A stretch of DNA of 64,000 bases from Tetrahymena elliotti 4EA. Lineage: Eukaryota > Ciliophora > Oligohymenophorea > Hymenostomatida > Tetrahymenidae. The translations under genes and the position numbers were made by a program. Location: NCBI GenBank assembly GCA_000231825.2, contig JH720299.1:1391375-1455374 (forward strand). Direction: 5' to 3'. Shown here piece by piece: positions 52,942 through 64,000 of this stretch. The notes beneath the pieces were generated by a model that worked only from the letters and a program-made list of their open reading frames with translations, did not search any database and was not told the origin of the DNA. Each line of letters begins with the position of its first letter. Position 1 is the stretch's first letter.

Positions 52942-55358
52942 TTTTTTAATAGATTTATTAGTGATGATTTTTATTTAGATTATTTTTTATTATATTTTTA
53001 CTCAAATATCATCTAGATTTAAGAGATGGAAATCAACATATTAAAAATCTATTTACAGTTTTATAATTTCAGATTTCAAAACCTCTATTTTTTTTAATAC
53101 TGTTACAGTATTTCCAATAATTTACAAACTCTATTATTGATATATGAAATAGATAAATTAAAATTTGAATTAAGATTAGAATTCATCGTCAAAATTAATT
53201 CAAACAAAATGATAAAAATACTACTTAGCTTACCCAAATTCCAGTTTTTTATTTTTACAAGAAATAACTTAAGTTAGATCAGCTACACATTCCTAGTTAA
53301 GAGAAAAATAACAAAAATTCATCAAAAAAAAATGATTGTATTTAAATATACAAATTTTGAAATTTATTTAAAGAAACATAATGAAGGTAAGGATATTTGC
53401 TTTTCTATATAAATACTTTAAATAAAGGTTAATTAAAAGATATGAATAAAACAATGTTTTGATTGGGAAATTGAGTTTGATTTTAATTGAAAAAAAACTC
53501 CACTTAATAATAATTTTGTTTTTCATAACTTGTTTATTTCGAATGGAAAATATTGTGTTTTTTATTATAAAGTATGAATCACAAATTAAAAGATTAATTA
53601 AGACCTTGGGGGTGGCGAATTTTTTTAACTAGTAAGTGTCTTATTTCAAAAAAAAAATTAGAAAAACTTAGCTGTTATTAGTCAAAATTTGAAAATGAGG
53701 GGAGGATTAATAAGAATATACATTATTAGCATTTAGATAAATTAATATGCTTATTTTAACTTTTTTTTTATTTATTTAAAGTGGCGATGATTGTTTTGAT
53801 AATAGAATAAAGACATTAGATTTTTATTGAATTAAGAATGAAATTAAGTAAAATAATACAAAATATATAAAATATATAAAGGATATACAAGTCATGAAAA
53901 ATCACAATTTATCATTCTTAACATATTTATTCATTCTTAGATATTGTCTTAATTATTATTTTAAAGTATGAAACACAAATTGAAAACCATAAAAGATACA
54001 ATTTAGAAAAATTTACCTTGCAGTTACAAACTACATATTTTTTCTTGAAATATATATTTTTTAGGGTAATAAGTTGTTCTTTCATAATTTTTTCAGATAG
54101 AACAAAAATAATTCAACCAAATATGTTATAAAACTTACTTATCTATTGAAATTTTTTTGATATATTTCTAAATTAATGCTTAAAATCATAGACTTAAAGC
54201 TTAGAAAAAAAAAATTTAGAAAAACTTAGTTACACTAATATTTCTAAATTAATAGTTGAAATCATAGACTAAAAGTTAGAAAAGGTATAATTTAGAAAAA
54301 CTTAGGTTACAATAATTGGAGTTTTATTTTTTGTTAATGCTCCAGTTAGTTAGTAAGGCATGTTGTTATAGTTTTTTAAGAGAGAAGAATAACTGCTTAA
54401 AAATAAAATGTTTTTGCTTTTTGAAAGAAATATTTTATGAAATTTATTGAATTTAGTTTAATTCATGTCTGAAACCATACTTAAAATAAAACATTCTTAA
54501 TTGAAAGTCAGAAAAAAAATATTTTTAAATAGCTTACATAAAGTTATTTTTATTCCTTGTTATGTTTTAAATAAATTAGCTTTCTCAAAGCTTACTTAAA
54601 GGTCATCTTTTAAAAAATGTATTTTTCTTTGTTAAGCATAACATTTATTTTATAAAATGTGTAAAAGTGAAACCTACTGAATATTGCATTGTCTTTAAAA
54701 GTAGCTCTTTTAAATTATTGATAATTTCAAGTTTAGATCAGAAATTGCAAGCTTGAAAGAAACAGATAAATTTTGAAATGAACAAAATGTATGTTTTGTT
54801 TCGAAAAAATTAATTGCTAGATTTTAATTAATTTAAATTAGATGTAAGAAAAAGTATATTGTGAAAATACTAACAGTGTTTATGATCAAAAATAATTAAT
54901 TACCTCTAATTTGGTTTCTTTTATTAAATTAAATTCTATGATTCTATAAAAATCCACTTTTGATATTTGATTTTTAGTAAATCAAACTACAAATAGACTA
55001 CAAATGGATTCAAAAAATGCTAAGTTCTAAATTTATTAGATAATATTTGTAAATAAATGTGTGTTATCATTTTTAATAAAAAGACAGAGATGTTTTAAAA
55101 TTCGATAAAAAAGTGTTTAAAAGCACTTATATTCATTCATTTTAATTTGTAAAAACTTATAAAAGAATGTCTAAATTTACATAGTAAATCGATAACATTT
55201 TAAATCCTAAAAAAAACTATCTGCATTTTAGCAAAAAATGTTAAGGTGTTTGGCTTGTTTTTTACTTGATCAACTTAATTAATTCTGTTATTGTTGTAAC
55301 AGAAGCATTTTAATGAGTAAAGCTGATCTGATAAATTTTTATACAACTGTAATTAAAG
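52942..55358. other. Non-coding part of repeat copy 1
   Basis: Upstream flank of the first eight-Cys gene. Stretches around 52960-53330 and 53510-53590 match 60370-60730 and 60950-61020 in copy 2, and 54050-54300 matches 61080-61260. No frame was supported apart from the eight-Cys gene. Confidence 0.55.
53680..53960. repeat. Partial extra copy of the eight-Cys gene's 3' flank, gene missing
   Basis: Matches the 3'-flanking DNA of both eight-Cys genes (compare 52150-52550 and 59560-59945). It includes TAATAGAATAAAGACATTAG and GGATATACAAGTCATGAAAA followed by a TTATTCATTCTTAG segment. Where the coding part should begin it jumps to sequence resembling the upstream flank (TTATTATTTTAAAGTATGAA). 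The coding sequence appears to have been deleted. Confidence 0.6.
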
Positions 55359-56540
55359 AAGCAAATTCTCATCCTTACAGCAAGAGTATTTTTCTTTTTT
55401 TCATATAAATATGGATTTAAAATTGTGATTTACTTTATTTAAAATATAAAATATTACAACAGTGGGATAAAAAAAATTATTTTTTTGTTTCAAAACTTCT
55501 TTTTGCAATCCTAAAAAATCATCTTGATGTCCAAAGCCCAATTCTGATTAATTTTTTTATGTCTGTAATAAAGGTAATTAAAAGTAAAAAGAAATTCAAA
55601 TTTCCAACTGAGGAATAGGTAAAAAGCAAGTTTTAATCCTTTCAGAAAGACTATCTTTCAGTCTTTTCATAAAATATTTATTTAAAATGATCTAATAGAT
55701 GATGAATAAAAGAAAATATTTCTTTATTAACAAATTAAAAACAATTTTTTGTTTCAAAATATTCTACTTTTTGCACCCCAAAAAGACCAAAAAGATGGTT
55801 TTGAAATCCAAAATCAAATTCTAATTAATTTTTTTTAAACTGTAATAAAAATAATTAAAAACAAAATGTAATTAAAAATTCCAACTAAGGATGTGGTAAA
55901 AAGCCAATTCTCATTCTTTCTTCAAGGCCATTTTTCATTCTTTTCATTAAATCTTTATTTAAAATGATCTTTTGTATGATTTAAAATGTAAAATATTTCT
56001 TTAATGACAAATAAAAATCAATTTTTTGTTTAAAAATAATGCACCCCTAAAAAATAAGTTTCAAAAACCAAATTCTGATTAATTTTTATGTATCTGTAAT
56101 TAAAGGTAATTCAAAACAAGAAGTAATTTTCTCCTAAGAAAAGGGTAAAAAGCAAATTCTTATCTGTCCAATGACCCAATTTTGATATCTTTTCATAAAA
56201 TATTTGTCTAATTGCATTATTTAAAATATAAAATATTTCTTTCATAACATTTATAAAACAATTTTTTGTTTCAAAATACTGTATTTTTTGCATCCTTAAA
56301 AAATAACTTGGATATACAAAACCAAAATCTGACGAATTTTTTAAAACTGTAATAAAAGTTCATTAAAACAATTCAAAATTCCTCCTAAAAAAAGGGGGAA
56401 AAAAAAAGCAAATTCTCATCTTTAGAGTTTATGATTAGAGGGAAATTATTTTTTTTCATAAAAAGTTTATTTAAAAATTAACTTCTTGCTTTGTTTAAAA
56501 AATATAAAGCAATTTTTTCTTAACTAAAAATTATTTTTTA
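55359..56540. repeat. Tandem repeat of about 260 bp, five copies
   Basis: Copies begin near 55359, 55625, 55898, 56147 and 56405, each with a form of AAAAGCAAATTCTCATC. Within each follow CATAAAATATTTATTTAAAA, then CAATTTTTTGTTTCAAAAT, a run of the type GCACCCTAAAAAATA, then ACCAAATTCTGATTAATTTT and CTGTAATAAAGGTAATTA. Spacing is 249-273 bp; copies differ by substitutions and small indels. Non-coding by inspection. Confidence 0.8.
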
Positions 56541-57429
56541 TACAAAATATTCTATTTTTGACAGACGGTATGAAATGTCTGTAGTTTTAAATCCATCAAA
56601 AAATGTAATACTGTTGGTTGCAGTTTATAAAAAGTTAGATGAATTCATTCAAAAAATTAAATTTTTACTGCTTTTAATTAAAAAAGCATTGTAAAAACTA
56701 TTTTACATCTATTTTCAAAATTTGTTAGATAGGAGAATAACTTAAATGTAATCAAATTAATATTTAATAAATTTATGCATTAAAATAAGAAATACCAAAA
56801 AATATCAAGCTAGGAATTGTCATATTTTTTTTATAAATATTAAAATAATATTTATTCATTTGTTTTTTGATAACTAAAGTATGATAAAATTTATCATAAA
56901 ATATGTAAATAGTATTAAATTATTGCTATAAAAAAATTATCAATAAAAAGAAAAATTAAAAATGTTTTAAGATAGTATAATCACCCTAATAAAAGATAAG
57001 TTAAACAAATATTTTATATAGTCATTTATTTATTCTAATTTTAATAAATAGAGTCAGTATTTCAAAAAACTCTTTCAATATTGAGATTAAAATAATTAGC
57101 ACTTCAGCAGTTTTTTGAAAAAAATATTTAAACAAAATTGAATTTTTAGATTGTATTTTTGCCATTATTAGAAATTACCCTAATAAGAGATTACTAAATG
57201 AGTATTTGAGAAGTCTTATTGATTTATCTAAATAACTAATAAAATTTAATTTGCATTCCAGATATTTTAGTTAAATCTAATTTCTTAATATTTTAATTAA
57301 ATGTTGTATTTTAGATTGTCAAATTAACTTTTTCAAATTTGTAAGAAAAGACATTTAAGATTTCAGACAAAATTAAATAATTTAATTAATTGAAAATATT
57401 GTATTTTTGCTATTATTAAAAATCACCCT
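56541..57429. other. A+T-rich DNA between repeat blocks
   Basis: No gene seen. It links the 260-bp array to the start of segmental copy 2. Around 57120-57430 are short related segments ending in a variant of ATTAGAAATTACCCTAATAA, also found near 62150. Confidence 0.45.
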
Positions 57430-60008
57430 AAAAGAGAAGTTAGAGGACTAATTTAGATAATCATATTAATTTATTCAAATTTGTAATAAAAGTAATTAAT
57501 TTTGAAGAAAATCCAAAACAAGATTCGATCTTTTTAATAGAAAATTTTGCATTTTTTAATTCTTTTCGACATTAAATTTAGTTTTAAAATACTAGATAGA
57601 GAACAAACACTCTTGAAGATAATTTTTAAATTACCTTTATATATATTAATTAGTCTTAATATATAACTCTAATAAAAGGAATGCTATTAATTTATATTAA
57701 AAAGCTTATCAGATATTTAGTTTGTAAAATAAATTTGGCGAAACCTGTAAGAAAAGTTAATTAATATTCCAGCAGAATTTTGAAGATAATTTCAAAATGT
57801 AATAATTATGTTTTCTTTTTTAATTTTTGTTAGTTAAATAATTAATTAATTTATGAGAAACTAATTAATTTATTTCCATTATCAAAAATATCTAAACATT
57901 TGAAGTAGTATTGATAATCATAATTACTCAAAATATTAATTAATCCCCCATAATCAAATGATCATAGAAAAATTTTTACAAACTGAGTATAGAGTGATTT
58001 GTAAATCTTTGCCAAAGTTTTCAGATTTTCAAATTTAGATCAATTATTATTTTTCCTGCATTTTTTGAATTCGAGGAAAATATGATTTCTATTTCAATTG
58101 TTAATTTAAAGACTTTCTTAAATCAATATTTTTATAAACTAAGTAAGTAAGATAGATAGATTCTCAATACTCTTTGGTCGCAAAAAGAGTGAATAGTATT
58201 TTTAAAATATCAATTCTTTCAAAAAATAAATTAATTTTTGTTTGTTTCATAAACAGTTTATCATGCTAAAAGAAAGAAATTAAAGTATATTTTGCTCAGT
58301 TAAATATGTTAAATTATTTAAAATTAAACATAATACTAATAAAACAAAAACAAATTTAAAAAAAATAAATTAACAACTTAATTCATTCAGTTTCAAATTT
58401 TTGATTTTTTTCAATCTACCAAAAAATTTAATATTTTCTTTTAAGAAGGAAAGAATAGTAAACAAATATACTTCTGAATTAAATAATAATATAAAATTAA
58501 TTACTCAGTCAATAACTCCACAAATTTATTTATTAATTAAACATTATTGATTTTGATTGAATCTTTTGAAGACTTTCTTTATTTAGCTTTGTCATTCATT
58601 ACAAAAATAATATCTTGTTTTATCAAATTTCTTAAATAATAAGATGGATTATTTATTAACAAATATTTGTTTTAAAAGTTTCATTTAACATCATTTTGTG
58701 TCTTATAAGATTTTATTATTTATAAAATTTAAAAAGAATTAAAATATGATGAATTAATTTATATACCAAATAAAATATTTAGGAATAAAGCAAATTCAAA
58801 CAAAGAAAGTTAGACTATTTTGGGTGTACATCTTAAAAATAAATTTTGGATAGATAATATCAGTTTTATGTAAAGAGATAAGCTTACAATCTAATCTAAA
58901 TTAAGAAATTTTTGAAATTTAAGTTTCTCATCTAAATAATTGTAAATAAATAAGATTAAGCTTTTTCTTTTGTTTTCATAAAATCAACAATTTTAGTGCA
59001 ATGGTTGCTATTTATGATTAAAATGAAATAATATATTTATTTTTCTTACTTATATTATTTGTTAATATTGAATGCCATTAATATTGAAATTGTAAGATTT
59101 TTTTTGCTTATTATTGTTAATTTTTAACGATATTTTATTTGGATAGGATAGGCATGAGAAGTTACTTTTAAAATATAATTTATTCATTATTGTAGCTCTT
59201 CATAAAGGTTTTAATAATATTTCATTGAATAAAAATATATTTTATTTATTTCCTAATATTTTTTTTATTGTTGAGCATATCAAAATAGATTTGGATAGTT
59301 TTTAATATATTTTGCTACAAAAAAAAATATGAATTAAAAGAAACAATGAGCGTCTGTATTAACTTTTATTTATTTGTCAAATGCTTTGAATTTCATAGCT
59401 CATTTAAAAAATTTAACTTTTTTTCTTCATTTTTTCTTTGAAAATAATTTATTTCTTGATTTTTTTTAATTCACTATTAAATTTACATGTAAAAAAATGA
59501 GAAATTTTTTTAAAAAAACTCAGAATTCTTGATTTTATTACCTTCTTTATCAGGTTAAATTTAAAATTTGAGGTTTTAATTAATAAGAATATATGGTACT
59601 TGATAAATCAATGTGATTATTTATTGTGTATATTTCTTTTGTTGATTTAAATAATTGTAAAATAGTATTGACTTTTTAATAATTATTTTTGTGGATCAAA
59701 ATTTTTGATGTTATTTGTTTCGAACTTATAAATTTGAGGAAAAGAGTCATTAGTTTTATGAATAATATTTTTTTATCTATTTAAAGTGGTACTTACTATT
59801 TTGATAGTAGAATAAAGACATTAGATTTTTATTGAAGTAAGAATGAAATTAAGTAAACTAATACAAAATATATAAAATATATAAAGAATATACAAGTCAT
59901 GAAAATCACAATTCATCATTCTTAATATATTTATTCATTCTTAAATATATTAAAACATTATTTATTTTAGTAGAATAAGGTATTATTTATTGCTTCAACT
60001 TCTAAGAA

Positions 60009-60347
60009 TCAAAGTAATAAGGCAATAAAAATTAATAGTACTGAGAATAAGAGTACACTATCAAAACAGGCTAACATTTAGGTATAAAAAGCTTTGACAG
60101 TGTCACTACTGATGTTACTGCAAGTATTCTTCACACAGGTAACTATAGCAGCATCGGAACTATTTTACATAGAACAAGTTGATATGCAGCCCAATAAAGT
60201 ATTCAAAGCTGTGGTACAAGTAGTATCATTAACTTAACAAACGGTTCCTGACTTTAATTTAGTAAGAAGGTCGTCTTCACATTTAGCAGCATTTACTGTG
60301 TAAAAAGCAAGAGAAATAAGGATTAAGATAGATGCAAAATCTTTCAT
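60009..60347 (-). CDS. Small secreted eight-cysteine protein with hydrophobic tail, 112 aa (copy 2)
   Basis: Exactly the same length as the copy at 52603, from ATG 60347 to TGA 60011-60009, with three in-frame TAA codons read as Gln. Signal peptide ILILISLAFYTVNA, eight mature cysteines with identical spacing, and the same C-terminal tail LLFSVLLIFIALLL. The mature domains differ at many positions (for example CTDDIIAKINAGTVC here becomes CEDDLLTKLKSGTVC), while the signal peptide, cysteines and tail are kept. That pattern fits two functional diverged genes rather than relics. Role unknown; cell-surface or secreted by inference. Confidence 0.85.
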
Positions 60348-62159
60348 TTTTTTTAATTGGCTTATTAGTTATAGTTTTTATTTAGATTATTTTTTATTAT
60401 ATTTTTACTCAAATAAAATCTAGATTTAAACATCGAAATCAACATATTAAATATCTATCTATTTACAGTTTTATAATTTCAGATTTTAAAACTTCTATTT
60501 TTTCAAATACTGTTACAGTATTTCAATTAATTAAAAAACTCCTTTGATACATGAAATAGATAAATTAAAATTTGAATTGAGATTAGTATTCATTGTCACA
60601 ACTAATTCAAACAAAATGATAAAAATACTACTTAACTTTTCCAAATTCGAGTCTTTTATTTTTGTAACAAATGATTTAAGTTAAATCAGCTTCAGTTTTC
60701 ATAATTAAGAGAAAAATAACAAAAATTCATTACAAAAAACATTATTGTATTTTAATATAAAAATTTGATGTAATTTATCTTCCAGAAGCATAATGAAGAT
60801 TTATTGATTGCTTAAGAATATTTAATTTTTTAAATAAATGTTTCAGGTTATATGATTTAATTAAAATATGATTAAGAAAAGCTTTACTTTAGGAAATTGA
60901 GTTCATTTTAATTGAAAAAAACTTCTCTTAATTATTTTTTTTTTCGTAACTTGTTTATTTCGAATGGATAATATTGTCTTAACAATAACAAAACCTGAAT
61001 CACTAATTAAAAGCCATAAATGAAATCAATTAGAAAAATTCACCTTACAGAAATTCTGTATTTTTTCTTGAATTGTATATTTTTTTAGTTAATAAGATGT
61101 TCTTTCATAATTTTTTAAGACTGAACAAAAATAACTCAACAAATATTTTATAAAACTTATTTAATTTACAGAACTATTTATTCAATTTTTTTTTGATATA
61201 TTTCTAAATTAATACTTAAAATCTTCGAAATTAGAAAAACTTACTTACACTAAATATTGGATTTCTTATTTAGTAAGATGTCTTTCATTGTTTTGTTTGT
61301 TCTACTAAATATTTATCAAAAATATTTTACAGAACTATCTACAGTAGAATATGTCATTTTAGCCCCCATAGATCAATTGAAAAAAATCTTACACATAGGA
61401 AAAAACTCAAATCTTTAATAAAAGGAAATTAACATTTTTTTAAAAAAAAGACCTAAAAAATAAGGATTGATTATCTAATTAGTTCTTTCATAACTGAAAT
61501 TAAAATAATAAGCATTTATGCAGAATTAAAAAAAATAACAAAACAAAATTAAATTTTTTGATAGATTATATTAATTTATCTAAATCAGTAATCAAGTATT
61601 ATCAAAATAATTAAATTAAATCTAATTTCTTTAGTTGTATTTTTTCTGTTACTAACAAATAGCCCTAAGATTAGTTTATATCTTAGATGTTCAAGTTATT
61701 TTTCAAATTAGTATGTAATAAATGGCTCACTGATACCCCTAAAAGCAAGTTAAAAGATTATTTTAGGTTGTGAAATTCACTCTTTTAAATCTCTTAATAA
61801 AATCTAATTTCTATTAAATCTTATGTTTTTTCTGTTGTTAAAATAGATAGCTGTAAGAATAACTTGTAGGAATATCTTGGAGATTCAAATTAGTTTTTCA
61901 AATCTGAATATAATAAATAAATGGTCATAAACATTTTTGTTTTGTAAATAGCTAAGAAATAGATAAACAAATATTTTAGATATCAAATTAGCTTTTTTTA
62001 CAAATTTGTAAGAAAAGACAATTAGTGTTTATATTTTAGATTGTCAAATTAGCTTTTTGAAATTTGTAATAAAAGATAATTAGTATTTCAAAAGAATTTT
62101 GAAGAGAATTTCTGGACAAAATTAAATTAATTGAAACTATTGTATTTTTATAATTACCA
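60348..62159. other. Non-coding part of repeat copy 2
   Basis: Upstream flank of the second eight-Cys gene, matching copy 1 to about 61260 and then diverging into A+T-rich sequence with short repeats. No frame supported. Confidence 0.5.
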
Positions 62160-64000
62160 CAAATCACCCGAAAAGATAACTTAAATGAATGTTTTCTTTT
62201 AATAGTATTAATTTGTTCAAATTTTTAATAAAAGTTTATTATTTTTTCAGTATAATTTTAGAAAAAAGTTTAAAACAAAATTCAATCTTTTATGATTGAA
62301 ATAATTTTATTGGACATTACAAGCACTATTGAAGAAAATTTAGATTGTCTTTATTTATTAGTCTTAATCAAATACAAACTACCAATATCTTCATCTTTTT
62401 AAAATTCATAAAAATTAAGGAAAACTATATTAATTTCTATTTAAAAAGAGTCCCACAATATTGAAATGATTTTATTTATTTTATTACTTTGAATAAACCT
62501 AAAAAAAGTGCATCAAATATTTATTTAGTTTGTAAAATTAATTTTGAAAGTTAAGCAGAATTTTGAAGAGAATTCCTAAATGTAACAATTAAGATTTCTT
62601 TTTATCTTTTTGTTAATGAATTAATTAATTTGTGAGAAATTTATTAATTTATTTCTTTTATCTAAAACATCTAAGCATTTGAAGAAGTATTGGTAATCAT
62701 AATTACTCAAAATATTAATTAATCCCCCATTATCAAATGATCAAACAAAAATTTTTACAAATTTTCAAATTAGCTTCAATTATTATTTTTACTGCAGTTT
62801 CGGAATTCGAGGAAATTCAATTTTATGAAATATGATTTCTATTTTAATTATTAATTTAAAGACTTTCAGTAATCGATTGCTTTGTGAATTGAGATAGATA
62901 CTCAATACTCTTTGTTTACAAAATGAATGACTATTATTGTAAAAATATCACTTATTTTAGTTGAAAAATTTCAGAAAAAAATTAATTTATTTTTTTTGTA
63001 TCATTACAAATTTTATTGGCTTAAAGAAAGAAATTAAATTGTATTATGCTTAATTAAAAAAGGTAAAATATTTAAAGTTAAATCAAATCAAAATCAAACA
63101 TTAAACTTAAAAAAAATAAATTTCTTACTTAATTCATTCAAATTTTAGATTTTTGAAACTACCAAATAAAAATAGATTTGATATTTTCTTTTAAGAAGAA
63201 AAGAAGTAAGTAAATTTACTTCTTAATTAAATAATAATAAAAAATCAATCAATCAAGAATTCCAGAAATTTATTAATTAATTTTAACATTATATTTTGAA
63301 TCTTTTGAAGAAATTCTTTAATTTTATCATTACAAAAAGAATATCTTGATTTCGTATTATTTAATATCAAATAATTTTTTAATAAATCCCATATAATTTA
63401 TAAAATTTAAAAAGAATTAAAATGTAATGAATTAATTAATACACCAAATAAAGTATTTTGGAATCATGTAATCTTAAACAAAAAAAGTATCTTAAAAATT
63501 CATTTTTGATAGATAATATCAGTTTTATAGAAAGCGATAGCTGAAAATCTAATAAAAATTAAGAAATTCTTGAATTTTAATTTTTCATAAATAATTGTGT
63601 ATAAATAAGATTAAGATACTTCTTTTGTTTTCATAAAATCAACAATTTTATTGATATTAGTACTGCAGTTCCTATTCTAAATATTTATGATTTCTATGAA
63701 AAATAATTTATTTATTTTAATTAACATTTTGATTATTAGGCAAATTTTGAAAATGGGGGAGGGGGAAGGAGGGATTAATGAATAAAAACATACTATTAGC
63801 ATTATGATAAATTACTGTGCTTATTTATTGTACTTCTTTCTTGATTGAAATAATAGCAACATAGCTTTGACTTTTTAATTATTATTGGAGATGGTGAAAA
63901 TCCTAGATTTTATGGATTGGTGGATATTTGGGTTATATATAAGATCCATATGAGGATTTTTAAAATCCTTATGGATTATTAAAAAATATGTACAGGTGAT
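62160..64000. repeat. Segmental repeat, copy 3 (runs off the window)
   Basis: Third copy, showing landmarks at 62220, 62905, 63300, 63630 and 63742. The AAAATGGGGGAGGGGGAAGG version of the last mark is purine-rich. In copies 1 and 2 the eight-Cys gene lies 0.4-0.5 kb beyond this mark, so a third gene copy could lie just past position 64000. Sequence after about 63890 no longer matches the other copies. Confidence 0.7.
63944..63976. repeat. Imperfect palindrome
   Basis: ATCCATATGAGGATTTT is followed at once by TAAAATCCTTATGGAT, an inverted repeat with a two-base mismatch/insertion. It lies beyond the point where copy 3 stops matching. It could fold as a hairpin or be the end of an element; nothing more can be said. 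Confidence 0.6.

Larger units (their letters stand above)
50880..57429. repeat. Segmental repeat, copy 1
   Basis: First copy of a long repeat that recurs at 57430 and 62160. Shared landmarks in the same order: an AAATTTGTAATAAAAGTTAA segment (50930; also about 57478 and 62220), ATACTCTTTG then AAAAAGAGTG (51525; 58165; 62905), ATCTTTTGAAGACTTTCTTT (51668; 58560; 63300), TCATAAAATCGACAATTTTA (52014; 58977; 63630), and an AAATTTGAAAATGGAGG segment (52155; 59565; 63742). The eight-Cys gene follows at 52603-52941. This copy is longer than copy 2 because of an extra block (53680-53960) and the about 260-bp array at 55359-56540. Confidence 0.8.
57430..62159. repeat. Segmental repeat, copy 2
   Basis: Second copy, with the same ordered landmarks as copy 1 (offset about 6.6 kb at the shared AATACTCTTTG mark and 7.4 kb at the eight-Cys gene) and carrying the second eight-Cys gene at 60009-60347. 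The 260-bp array and the gene-less partial unit of copy 1 are absent. A short tandem motif TTTTAGATTGTCAAATTAGC occurs at 57311 and again near 62034, with a diverged neighbour at 61975. Confidence 0.75.

Noticed and set aside
56111..56293. Minus-strand frame of 60 codons
   Set aside because: It lies across the about 260-bp tandem repeat and is not kept open in the other copies.
1..64000. Telomere repeats, chromosome-breakage sequence, tRNA or rRNA genes, CRISPR arrays
   Set aside because: I scanned both strands by eye for G4T2-type telomere repeats, the Tetrahymena breakage 15-mer, cloverleaf-like G+C-rich segments and regularly spaced perfect repeats, and saw none. A tRNA or covariance-model scan could still find something I missed.

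Overview
The window is from a ciliate macronuclear-type genome, most likely a Tetrahymena species. The DNA is extremely A+T-rich. Every convincing protein-coding region contains many in-frame TAA and TAG codons and ends at TGA, which is the ciliate code (TAA/TAG = Gln). Genes are split by very A+T-rich GT..AG introns. Under the standard code almost every gene falls into short pieces, so the models below were rebuilt by hand with the ciliate code. Intron phases were checked to close in frame for every multi-exon model.

Left part (1-13.6 kb, plus strand): a small unrecognised protein with an internal repeat (906-1634), then a local family of two-pass membrane proteins. Two copies are intact (4832-7085 and 9055-11285) and a third is decayed (about 12.3-13.6 kb). 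Middle-left (14.8-25.4 kb, minus strand): a five-exon secreted patatin-like lipid hydrolase, a broken cysteine-rich surface-antigen relic with about 100-bp repeats, and a nine-exon lysosomal alpha-mannosidase (GH38) of 1,025 residues with its zinc and catalytic residues present.

Centre (27.1-43.1 kb): a CWF19/CwfJ-type splicing-related protein. Next comes the largest object in the window, an 11-exon minus-strand gene of about 12 kb (30207-42272) encoding a protein of about 3,000 residues. It carries three WW-like modules resembling the N-terminal module of the centriolar/ciliary protein CEP164, followed by long Q/N/S/K-rich and acidic coiled stretches. It shares a 395-bp divergent intergenic region with a small acidic protein that may have a histone fold.

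Right part (44.4-64 kb): a duplicated pair of zinc-ligand/coiled-coil proteins, one frameshifted and truncated and one intact. Between them lie relics of two different DDE transposases and a 100-N assembly gap. From about 50.9 kb to the end the sequence is a multi-kilobase segmental repeat present in at least three diverged copies. Two of the copies carry an intact 112-residue secreted eight-cysteine protein with a hydrophobic tail; in another partial copy the gene is missing. A separate array of five repeats of about 260 bp lies inside it.

No tRNA, rRNA, CRISPR or telomere sequence was recognised. The neighbouring genes do not form an obvious pathway. Lysosomal and secreted hydrolases, surface proteins, a splicing protein and a probable ciliary scaffold simply lie next to each other, as is usual in ciliates.
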